Origin: an uncultured Blautia sp.
GTDB lineage: Bacteria; Bacillota; Clostridia; Lachnospirales; Lachnospiraceae
Direction of reading: 5' to 3'
Assembly (NCBI GenBank): GCA_946538475.1
Contig: CAMNGN010000099.1
Span: 1 to 7,363 of the forward strand
Length of the DNA: 7,363 bases
Both the position numbers and the translations under genes were made by a program. A model generated the notes under the pieces. It did no database searches. It was not told the origin of the DNA and saw only the letters and a list, made by a program, of their open reading frames with translations. Below are positions 1 through 6,172 of this stretch, piece by piece; the stretch's first letter is position 1; the number at the start of each line of letters is the position of its first letter.

Positions 1-671
1 TTGTACAGGATCGTATTTCTGGTGATGATAAACGCATCCGTGGTGGAGAACAGGTACTTGAAGTTGTCAAGTCCTACCCAGTCACTGCCCCAAAGTCCCT
101 TGGAGTAGTCGACCTTCTTGAATGCGATGTAGATACCGAACATCGGGATATAGTTATTGATGATGAAATACAGGAAGCCCGGCATGATCATGAAATCCAG
201 CGCGCAGAGGACCTTGCTCTGCCTGAGATCCCACACGCCGATCAGCACGCACAGGAGACTCAGCCCCATGATGATGAACAAACCATTCTGTGCCGTAACA
301 TTCTTGAAAGCACTCAGTGTGTCCGCAAGATTGCTGAACGTAACTACTGCGCTGATAAATGCGACAAGTGCACCGACCTCATAGATCTCGGCGCGAACGG
401 TCTCTTTCAGAATACCGCGGAGCAATGAGAAGACGATTACGATTCCCATGCCGATGATAAACAGCCACAGCACTGCATTGGGTGAAATTGCTTCACCGCT
501 GATGCTGACGCCCTTCAAAAAATGTTTGCCCTTCATCGTGTACGATTTTCTCTTGTACTGAAGGCTTGCCACGGAAAAATTATACAGTACGTAAATCGAT
601 GCGGCAGCCAGAAGAACAGGGATGATCGTCAGAAGAATCCGGACACCTGTTTTTTGTGTACGCTCTTCCAT
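1..671 (-). CDS. LplB-type sugar ABC transporter permease, 3' part cut by window edge
   Basis: Integral membrane subunit of a carbohydrate importer, partner of the solute-binding protein encoded just upstream. Only the first 223 codons are present; the gene runs off base 1. The start is an ATG at 671 behind AAGGAAAGGA. The stretch around residues 160-205 (MPGFLYFIINNYIPMFGIY, then a phenylalanine-lysine pair and VGLDNFKYLF) is typical of the first membrane segment and following loop of LplB/YtcP-family permeases. Ahead of it lie about 155 residues with further hydrophobic segments near 11-31, 66-86, 97-115 and 130-148, so this protein has an unusual membrane-spanning N-terminal extension. The cytoplasmic EAA loop that contacts the ATPase would lie outside the window. 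It is probably transcribed with the binding-protein gene. Family assignment is firm; the sugar is unknown. Confidence 0.88.
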   Translation of the reverse strand, partial: MEERTQKTGVRILLTIIPVLLAAASIYVLYNFSVASLQYKRKSYTMKGKHFLKGVSISGEAISPNAVLWLFIIGMGIVIVFSLLRGILKETVRAEIYEVGALVAFISAVVTFSNLADTLSAFKNVTAQNGLFIIMGLSLLCVLIGVWDLRQSKVLCALDFMIMPGFLYFIINNYIPMFGIYIAFKKVDYSKGLWGSDWVGLDNFKYLFSTTDAFIITRNTILY

Positions 672-708
672 AAGCAGTTCCTTTCCTTAAACGGTATAGA
701 TAGTTGTG

Positions 709-766
709 AAAAACCTTTATACAGCCTTACGGGATCAGGCTAAGCCGATCCCGCAGGCAGGTTTTT
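709..766 (-). promoter_or_regulatory. Intercistronic stem-loop between binding-protein and permease genes
   Basis: The 122-nt gap between the two transporter genes contains a long nested inverted repeat. An outer 8-bp stem pairs 709-716 with 759-766 (AAAAACCT/AGGTTTTT). Inside it, 724-727 pairs with 755-758 (GCCT/AGGC), 730-736 with 747-753 (CGGGATC/GATCCCG), and a small GGC/GCC tip closes the loop. On the minus-strand transcript the structure ends in a U-run. It could act as a partial terminator or as a barrier to 3' exonucleases, giving more binding-protein than permease message. That role is inferred by analogy with the malE-malF gap. The pairing itself is read directly from the sequence. 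Confidence 0.7.
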
Positions 767-793
767 ATTATAGTTTAAGAGAAATCAGTCAGA

Positions 794-2323
794 TTACTGC
801 TGAGCCACCCATTCATCCAGGGATGTCTGATAGTAATCAAGGTATTCCTGAAGACCTGCGCCTTCGAGCTCTTCAAGCATCTTGTCGAGGTTCTCGATCG
901 GAGCGGAACCACTCTCCAGACCGTTCTCATATTTGGTAAGAACTGCCTTAAGTGCGGTGATGGTGTTTGCGATCGGGTCGGTATCTACGACACAGCCATA
1001 GTACGGGGAGATCTCTGCTGCAAGCATCTGCTCCAGAGCCTTCTCACGGAAATCGCTGCCTGTACCCTCTGACGGGTAAGCATTGAACTGGTTGCCGAAG
1101 AAGAAGTCGCTGTTCTGATACTCTTTGGTGTCAAGGAGGCAAGCCTCTCCTGCATCGTTGAGCTCATAATCTCTGCCTTCGATACCGTATACAAACAGGT
1201 TCTCGATCTCGGGATTGGTGTACATCAGGTTCATGAAAGCTACAGCTGCTTCCGGCTCTTCGGAGTTGACCGGTACACCCCAGCCCCAGGTATTACCATT
1301 GGAGGTCTGAATCGGAACATCAAGGTAAGGTACGCAAACCACTTCGTAACCCGTAGCATTGGTTTTAACCTGCTCCACACCATATTCAGACTGTGTGCAC
1401 TGTGCAAAAGTAAGGCCGTTTGCCATCTGTTGATCTGCGCCATCCTGAGCGGTAGCCGCATCTTTGTAGATCAGATCGCTGTTATAGAAGTCAATAGTAC
1501 GCTCGATGCAGGTTCTGTAGTCATCGGAAGCGAAGAAGTTCTCAACTTTTCCGTCATCATTAACTTTGATGATACGATTGGCGTCGCCAAGCGTCTCAAA
1601 TCCATAATTATCTGCAAAAGCATCGGCAGCAGGATCGACATACATACCCAGCATTACATTGCCCTGGGTGTCAGCGTTGGTCAGCATTGCATTTGTCTGC
1701 AACTCTGCCGGAAGAGAATCCTGAGCGTCATGAACCTTGGTAAGCAGTTCTTTGAATGCAGACCAGGAATCAAGATTCTGCGCCTCTTCGGTCAGTCCAA
1801 GCTCATCCAGAATATCCTTTCTCATTATAATATAGTAGCTGGAATTGTAGATTCGATATGCAGGAATTCCGTAGATCGCGTCACCCACTGTCGTCGCAGG
1901 CATGTATTCTGCCATCAGTTCCATTGTTTCGGGAGCATATTCATCTACATACTCGGAGATATCCATCAGCTGCTTCTGAGCAGTGAGTGTTGTAAATGCG
2001 GTGGTCGGCATGGCATTGAACATGATCAGGTCAAGCCCTGCAGAAGTGTCCGCGATCATAAGCGGAACCTGGGTCATGTAGGTCTGAATGTCCATGATCG
2101 TATAGTTTACGTGCACACCGATCTCAGCCTCGGAGATCTCGTTGATGGCATCCATAACCTCTTCTTTTCCGCCTTCACCAAAGAAGCCAAGGCCGACCAT
2201 ATTGATCTCGACGATCTCATCGGATTCGCCCTCTGCCTCAAGTTCCTCTGCAAAGGAGCTGACGGGGAGCATTGTCACGGCCATCATGGAAGCCAGTAAC
2301 AGGGAAAGCATTTTTTTCTTCAT
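794..2323 (-). CDS. Extracellular sugar-binding protein of an ABC importer (LplA/LipO-like, DUF3502 C-terminus)
   Basis: Captures a carbohydrate outside the membrane and delivers it to the permease encoded next. The protein has 509 residues. A signal peptide covers about residues 1-25 (basic MKKK, hydrophobic core, then VSSFA followed by EE), which suggests signal peptidase I cleavage. There is no lipobox cysteine; the first Cys is at 272. An acidic stretch follows, then a type 1 periplasmic-binding fold to about residue 370. The C-terminal ~135 residues, with FGNQFNAYP at 409-417 and a helical end finishing in LDEWVAQQ, resemble DUF3502. The frame is open upstream to 2482, but the start chosen is the ATG at 2323 because it carries an ideal AAGGAGG six bases upstream and begins the signal peptide. 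Family is firm. The ligand is unknown, and a plant-derived oligosaccharide is only a guess from the neighbouring GH39-type regulator. Confidence 0.92.
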   Translation of the reverse strand: MKKKMLSLLLASMMAVTMLPVSSFAEELEAEGESDEIVEINMVGLGFFGEGGKEEVMDAINEISEAEIGVHVNYTIMDIQTYMTQVPLMIADTSAGLDLIMFNAMPTTAFTTLTAQKQLMDISEYVDEYAPETMELMAEYMPATTVGDAIYGIPAYRIYNSSYYIIMRKDILDELGLTEEAQNLDSWSAFKELLTKVHDAQDSLPAELQTNAMLTNADTQGNVMLGMYVDPAADAFADNYGFETLGDANRIIKVNDDGKVENFFASDDYRTCIERTIDFYNSDLIYKDAATAQDGADQQMANGLTFAQCTQSEYGVEQVKTNATGYEVVCVPYLDVPIQTSNGNTWGWGVPVNSEEPEAAVAFMNLMYTNPEIENLFVYGIEGRDYELNDAGEACLLDTKEYQNSDFFFGNQFNAYPSEGTGSDFREKALEQMLAAEISPYYGCVVDTDPIANTITALKAVLTKYENGLESGSAPIENLDKMLEELEGAGLQEYLDYYQTSLDEWVAQQ

Positions 2324-2329
2324 GTGGAT

Positions 2330-2335
2330 CCTCCT
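2330..2335 (-). promoter_or_regulatory. Strong ribosome binding site fixing the binding-protein start
   Basis: AGGAGG preceded by a run of A on the minus strand, six bases before the ATG at 2323. It rules out the longer open frame that begins at 2482 as the translated product. Confidence 0.85.
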
Positions 2336-2346
2336 TTTTTTAACGT

Positions 2347-2367
2347 CGCAGCCATATCCGCGCTGCG
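2347..2367 (-). other. Small hairpin in the leader just ahead of the ribosome site
   Basis: CGCAGC (2362-2367 on the minus strand) pairs with GCTGCG (2347-2352) around a nine-base loop, ending 11 bases before the AGGAGG. A second short hairpin, GTGGA-GAA-TCCAC, sits at 2403-2415. No known riboswitch consensus was recognised. These may simply be structured leader; a regulatory role is not demonstrated. Confidence 0.35.
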
Positions 2368-2562
2368 GGTCAACTGATGTAACTAATTTTATCCGTTGTA
2401 AAGTGGATTCTCCACCCGGTTTTTGACCACGAAGCGGGTTATTTTTTACCTTTTCCTTCGATTCTCTTCCAGAAATGTACACAATTAATTCATATTATCA
2501 ATTTTTACTGCTTGTTTTTTTACTTAATCGGCGTTATTCCTAATTTTGATGCCCTGTTTTTG

Positions 2563-2592
2563 TCTAGAAATCCTAAACCATTTATTTGTCAA
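2563..2592 (-). promoter_or_regulatory. Candidate activator-dependent promoter of the transporter operon
   Basis: A consensus -35, TTGACA, lies on the minus strand at 2592-2587. At the expected spacing there is only a poor -10 (TTCTAG at 17 bp or TCTAGA at 18 bp). A good -35 with a weak -10, downstream of a direct repeat, fits a promoter that needs an activator such as the AraC protein encoded upstream. If used, the message would carry a leader of about 235 nt. A GATAAT element at 2499-2494 is an alternative -10 but lacks a -35. Confidence 0.4.
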
Positions 2593-2632
2593 GGTAAAAA
2601 ATATCGGTGTTTATGTTTGACAGGGTAAAAAA
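2583..2632 (-). repeat. Two-copy direct repeat, likely operator for the AraC-type regulator
   Basis: On the minus strand, 2632-2614 reads TTTTTTACCCTGTCAAACA and 2601-2583 reads TTTTTTACCTTGACAAATA. These match at 16 of 19 positions and are spaced exactly 31 bp apart, about three helical turns. The promoter-proximal copy contains the TTGACA -35, the usual placement for AraC-family activation. The distal copy overlaps the T-run of the preceding terminator, so part of its similarity could reflect that run. Operator function is inferred. Confidence 0.5.
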
Positions 2633-2660
2633 ATCTCCGGCACAGCATACGTGCCGGAGA
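2627..2660 (-). terminator. Intrinsic terminator of the regulator operon
   Basis: On the minus strand a perfect 10-bp stem, TCTCCGGCAC (2660-2651) with GTGCCGGAGA (2643-2634), encloses a 7-nt loop and is followed at once by seven T (2633-2627). It lies 78 nt after the AraC-GH39 stop. This is a classical Rho-independent terminator that separates the regulator unit from the transporter unit. Confidence 0.93.
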
Positions 2661-2738
2661 AATCAATCTTAGTTTTAACCAATACCGGTAAGTTCTCTCC
2701 TTCAGAAAACGCAGAGTCTATAGGAGAGGTAAGGGGAC

Positions 2739-5138
2739 TTATGCCCTGTCCGCCCTGAAAATATGAACACTTAAGATCGCGTTGCTCTCGAGTTTAAAAT
2801 CGATCGTCAGCTCTCTGGTGGTGACCTCTGCGTTATCGACCGTGATCTGCGGAACGCAGATTCCTCTCAGATATTCGATATCCTTCACGTTCAGCGCGTC
2901 CGAAAGTCCCATGCGCTTCCACTCCTCCTGTACGCTTCCGTGCTGCCGGTCCATCAGTCGTTTCTTAATAAAATAAGAACCATTCTCGACGTTTCTGATC
3001 ACCACACGGAATTCTCTTTCCTCATAGACGAAATAGCTGTCAGGATCGGTCTTCACCACCGTCTCAGTTCCAAACTGTTCATAATAAGAATCTTCCGGTT
3101 CTCTCCAGTTATGACACACCATCCGGTAACTTCCTCTCCGGTTTGTGGTCACGATCATGTTGGCGTCCTGACCGATCACATAATCGTCCAGGTGGCTCAT
3201 AAACTGCAAACCGTAAAACGCCGGCTTTCTGATGGTATTTCGGGTGAGAACACCTGCGCTGCCATCGATCAGTGTTCCGGTATCAAAATAGCCCGTCACC
3301 AGATCCAGCCCGGGCCAATAACCCGCTACATCCACCTGTCCTTCCATTTCCAGAAGGCTTTTGATGATGAACGCACTTTTAAAGGTACTGTCATTCACCG
3401 GATCGCGATTTCCCGCTGTAAAATTCCACTCTGAGAGATGCAGCTCCTGTGCTCCAAAATCATTTTCTCTCAATATCCTCCGTACCTCCTGCAGAAAGCG
3501 GATGATATAGTCTCCGCCTCTCCAGACCTCCGGCGTGTCGCTTTCGTTATACTCTTTTTTCAAAAATCCATTGTCAAAAAAGTACAGATATACCGAAATA
3601 AAATCAGGATGGTAAAGTCTGTTTTTCCAGGTTCTGATCAGCTGCTCAAAGACCGGTTCCTTCTCTCGGTTCATCCCTGCCCCGCCTATTCTTATACCGG
3701 GAACCTCTGCTTTGATGCGGCGGTAGACCATCTCAAAGATTTCCAGGTACTCTGTCAGTACTTCTGTCCCGGTATCCAACCACAGTTCCAGATACCACCG
3801 TTCCACATATTCAGTGCCATAGAGCCATATGTAATGTCTGAGCATTTCTTCGATGCAATCCACGTACTCCTCAAGAGAGCTGAACGGTGACTTTCTCTCT
3901 TCGTAGACAAGGGCGTCGAAAAAGCTGCTGTTCAGCTGGATCGGTTTCATGCCAAGTTCAATGTAAGGGTAGATATGATGGTCGTAAAGAAAGGCGATCA
4001 CCGCATCCATCACAGAAAAATTGTAATGCTTTTGTCCGTCGCCGCTGTATATCCGCATGTCGGGAGACCAGATATCCCAGAATCTCACATAGCGGATCCC
4101 GATCTCGCTCTGCAGAAGCAGGATCTGCATCTGCACATCCGCCCGAAGGATCTCCTGTGCTCTGCCCGCATTGATCATCCTTGTCCAGAAATTTTTCAGG
4201 CGGCGGAAACGCTCGGAATCCGTAAAAAGTCTTTGTACATCGGCCTCTTCCGTCCGATAATCCGCCCCTTCTTCGCGGAAGAACTTCCGGATCTTGCTGT
4301 CCAGCTGCTCCTCCTGCACTTCTCTTTCGTCTTCCTCCTTCGCGGCCTTTTCCTTCTCGATCCTGCGGTAATCCGCGGGCGAAACATTGTACTCGGCCAT
4401 GAACGCCTTATTCATGGCGGACAGGTCGGCAAAGCCGCTGTCCATCGCCACGCGGATTATGCTTGTATCCGTCTCGCGCAGCAGCTGCGCCGCGTGGGCT
4501 GCACGGATGTCCGTCAGCAGCCTGAGGAAGTTTTTTCCGAAGTGCTGCTTGATATAGCGGGAGAGGTATGCTTCTGAGAAGAAGGTTTCCCGTGCCAGGT
4601 CTTTGAGCATGACCTTCTCCAGATAATGCTCCTCCAGAAACCTTCGGATAGTCTCCTCCACCGCTGCGTCGTCGTTTCTTCTGGCCACGATCCTCTCGGA
4701 TTTCTTTACCATGCAATTCATGCGCAGATCATAAAGCAGTTCAAAATAAAGCGCCATCACTCGAGATGCATTTTCGCCCCTGCGTCCTTCGTAATAGCTG
4801 AAGATCTGTTTGAGTCTCCTTCGAAACCGTTCGCGCATCTCCCTGTTTCCTGCGTATGCGCTGCAGCGAATGTCATTCTCAGCAAGGTCAAGATAGTCGC
4901 TGAGCTCCGCATAATTCATGTGGAGCCGTCCGAGCAGTCCTTCATCACTCAGCGAAACCGAGTATATCTCAAACGAATTGATGACCATATAGTCTTCGGG
5001 ATTCATCGCCACACGGCGGTTGCCCACTGTCACTTCCGCCTTGCCCTGAAACAGAAACAGGATGCACGGGTCCCTGTGTGATTCGGGCACACGGCTTCCT
5101 TCGTCCGATATTTCCAGGCGGACAAGAGATCCAAACAT
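2739..5138 (-). CDS. AraC-family regulator fused to a GH39-like glycosidase domain
   Basis: A 799-residue cytoplasmic one-component regulator. Residues about 20-62 look like an AraC-type cupin sensor. Residues about 165-258 form the double helix-turn-helix of AraC proteins (LKDLARETFFSEAYLSRYIK, then a second helix pair ending in NVSPADYRR). A highly charged linker follows at about 259-300. From about 320 onward the protein resembles glycoside hydrolase family 39 (β-xylosidase/iduronidase fold), including IRYVRFWDIW at 348-357. The nucleophile motif survives as SEWN with Glu570. The acid/base motif, normally W-N-E-P, reads W453-L-D455-T, so the catalytic Glu is replaced by Asp. The 115-residue spacing between 455 and 570 fits the family. 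The start follows GGAGGTGA six bases upstream. The gene begins 21 nt after the XRE-HD stop and precedes the sugar importer, its probable target. Sensing of a sugar by the GH39 part is inferred. Confidence 0.92.
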   Translation of the reverse strand: MFGSLVRLEISDEGSRVPESHRDPCILFLFQGKAEVTVGNRRVAMNPEDYMVINSFEIYSVSLSDEGLLGRLHMNYAELSDYLDLAENDIRCSAYAGNREMRERFRRRLKQIFSYYEGRRGENASRVMALYFELLYDLRMNCMVKKSERIVARRNDDAAVEETIRRFLEEHYLEKVMLKDLARETFFSEAYLSRYIKQHFGKNFLRLLTDIRAAHAAQLLRETDTSIIRVAMDSGFADLSAMNKAFMAEYNVSPADYRRIEKEKAAKEEDEREVQEEQLDSKIRKFFREEGADYRTEEADVQRLFTDSERFRRLKNFWTRMINAGRAQEILRADVQMQILLLQSEIGIRYVRFWDIWSPDMRIYSGDGQKHYNFSVMDAVIAFLYDHHIYPYIELGMKPIQLNSSFFDALVYEERKSPFSSLEEYVDCIEEMLRHYIWLYGTEYVERWYLELWLDTGTEVLTEYLEIFEMVYRRIKAEVPGIRIGGAGMNREKEPVFEQLIRTWKNRLYHPDFISVYLYFFDNGFLKKEYNESDTPEVWRGGDYIIRFLQEVRRILRENDFGAQELHLSEWNFTAGNRDPVNDSTFKSAFIIKSLLEMEGQVDVAGYWPGLDLVTGYFDTGTLIDGSAGVLTRNTIRKPAFYGLQFMSHLDDYVIGQDANMIVTTNRRGSYRMVCHNWREPEDSYYEQFGTETVVKTDPDSYFVYEEREFRVVIRNVENGSYFIKKRLMDRQHGSVQEEWKRMGLSDALNVKDIEYLRGICVPQITVDNAEVTTRELTIDFKLESNAILSVHIFRADRA

Positions 5139-5159
5139 AGGCTGTCACCTCCCCTGTGT

Positions 5160-6008
5160 TTATTTCTCAGACAGCATTATCTTAAGACTCTCCAACACGC
5201 TCAGCATCTGATACTTGATCAGAAAGACCGCGTTGTTGTACTCCGGCCAGGTCTGCTTTATCGTTGACAGCACCGGAAACACAAAGTTTTCGGTCTCATC
5301 GATGTACTCCGCAAGCTTCCTGTCGCTGAAGCTTTGCGCCATCGTCGACACGTTGTTGCATCTGTCGATGACTTTGGCTATGGAGGCAAGACGGTTTTTC
5401 TTCAGTGCTTTATAGTAGATCGAGGTATTTTCTTCCTTTGAAAGAGCCCCGTCACTCTTCTTTGTCAGCAGGTCCACTGCTGTCCGGATATTTTCCGAAA
5501 ACGGAAGCTCTTCGGGAGTGATCCCGCAATCTTCGCATACATCATGCAGCAGCAGAACCGCGAGCAGCTCATCATCAACGAGCCCCATGGAATAAGCATG
5601 GCAGGCCATCATCAGTGGGTGCACGATATAAGGGACTTTTGCATCGGAGTATTTCAGTTTCTTGCGAAACTGACCGCTATGATGATCCCTCATATAATAC
5701 AGAGCTTTATACGTTTCTTTCAGGTTGGAAAGCTCCGCGATGGTCTTCAGCCGGGTGAACATATGATCCTCGGAATAAAGCTGCTCCCTGAGCTCCCATT
5801 CATAGGCGCTTCGGTTTTCTCCGATCAGTGCCGAAGGGCTTAATTTTAAAGCCTGCGCAATAAGACCGATATTCTCGATGTCAGGCAGATTCCATCCGTT
5901 CTCCCAGCGGCTTATCGCCTGCGGGCTGAGGGACAGTTTCTCGGCAAGCAGCTCCTGCGTCATACCGATTTCTTTTCTGCGCTTAGCGATCTTTGCTCCG
6001 ATGTTCAT
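5160..6008 (-). CDS. XRE-type DNA-binding domain fused to a SpoT/MESH1-like HD domain
   Basis: A 282-residue protein. Residues about 4-60 are a Cro/C1-type helix-turn-helix (MTQELLAEKLSLSPQAISRW is the recognition region). Residues about 98-275 resemble the HD hydrolase domain of SpoT and the small alarmone hydrolase MESH1. Residues matching the metal and catalytic set are visible: Arg115, His130 in HPL, His155-Asp156, Glu159-Asp160, Asp215 and Asn219. The spacings 130-155 and 155-215 nearly equal those of human MESH1 (35-61 and 61-122). No synthetase domain is present. The likely role is a transcription factor that binds or hydrolyses (p)ppGpp or a similar nucleotide; the true ligand is unknown. 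The start ATG at 6008 follows AGGAGG with an 8-nt gap. It is the first gene of a two-gene unit with the AraC-GH39 regulator. Confidence 0.88.
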   Translation of the reverse strand: MNIGAKIAKRRKEIGMTQELLAEKLSLSPQAISRWENGWNLPDIENIGLIAQALKLSPSALIGENRSAYEWELREQLYSEDHMFTRLKTIAELSNLKETYKALYYMRDHHSGQFRKKLKYSDAKVPYIVHPLMMACHAYSMGLVDDELLAVLLLHDVCEDCGITPEELPFSENIRTAVDLLTKKSDGALSKEENTSIYYKALKKNRLASIAKVIDRCNNVSTMAQSFSDRKLAEYIDETENFVFPVLSTIKQTWPEYNNAVFLIKYQMLSVLESLKIMLSEK

Positions 6009-6038
6009 GCATTCGTCCTCCTGTCTTTTTCTGAATTA

Positions 6039-6047
6039 AGTATAGCA
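6039..6047 (-). promoter_or_regulatory. Extended -10 promoter of the two-regulator operon
   Basis: The minus strand reads TGCTATACT at 6047-6039: a good -10 (TATACT) with the TGn extension. The matching -35 is weak (GTACTT or TGTACT at 17-18 bp), as is common for extended -10 promoters. A start near 6032 would give a short leader of about 24 nt that includes the AGGAGG. Confidence 0.6.
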
Positions 6048-6069
6048 CTGTATTCCGGAGGAAGTACAG

Positions 6070-6094
6070 AAAAAAACGCTTTACCCGGGGTAAA
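6070..6094 (-). promoter_or_regulatory. TTTACCC palindrome with T-run: operator or weak terminator
   Basis: On the minus strand TTTACCC, a central C and GGGTAAA form a 15-nt near-perfect palindrome (6094-6080), followed three bases later by seven T (6076-6070). It lies about 36-50 bp upstream of the -10 of the XRE-HD gene. Two readings compete: a self-regulation operator for the XRE protein, or a weak intrinsic terminator (6-bp stem, 3-nt loop, T-run) ending read-through from the YbaK unit. The half-site TTTACC also appears in the repeats ahead of the transporter operon. Confidence 0.45.
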
Positions 6095-6107
6095 CATCTG
6101 CTTAATG

Positions 6108-6171
6108 CATACAGGGAAGGCTTCACAAGAGTAAGCGTCTCCATTTACTCATGTGAAGCCTTCCCTGTATG
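6108..6171. repeat. 27-bp near-perfect inverted repeat after the YbaK gene
   Basis: Arms at 6108-6134 and 6145-6171 are complementary at 26 of 27 positions (one A/A mismatch), around a 10-nt loop. The structure begins one base after the YbaK stop codon. It would form a very stable RNA hairpin in either direction, but neither side has an adjacent U-run. It probably marks or protects the 3' end of the methyltransferase-YbaK message. A dispersed palindromic element is the alternative. Confidence 0.85.
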
Positions 6172-6172
6172 T

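Noticed and set aside
1430..2299. Plus-strand open frame of 289 codons
   Set aside because: It lies wholly antisense to the well-supported binding-protein gene, shows no recognisable domain, and has an erratic Cys/His/Ile-rich composition typical of a shadow frame.
2324..2482. In-frame upstream extension of the binding-protein gene to an ATG at 2482
   Set aside because: The extension would precede a complete signal peptide, has no good ribosome site, and covers the AT-rich leader. The ATG at 2323 has an ideal AAGGAGG.
2723..2728. CTCTCC/GGAGAG pairing (2695-2700 with 2723-2728) as a second terminator
   Set aside because: The stem is only 6 bp with a 22-nt loop and no T-run; the strong terminator at 2627-2660 explains the transcript end.
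3975..4577. Plus-strand open frame of 200 codons
   Set aside because: It is antisense to the AraC HTH and linker region, with no ribosome site and no recognisable domain.
6108..6171. CRISPR repeat or insertion-sequence end
   Set aside because: There is only one hairpin unit, with no repeat-spacer periodicity, no transposase in the window and no visible target-site duplication.
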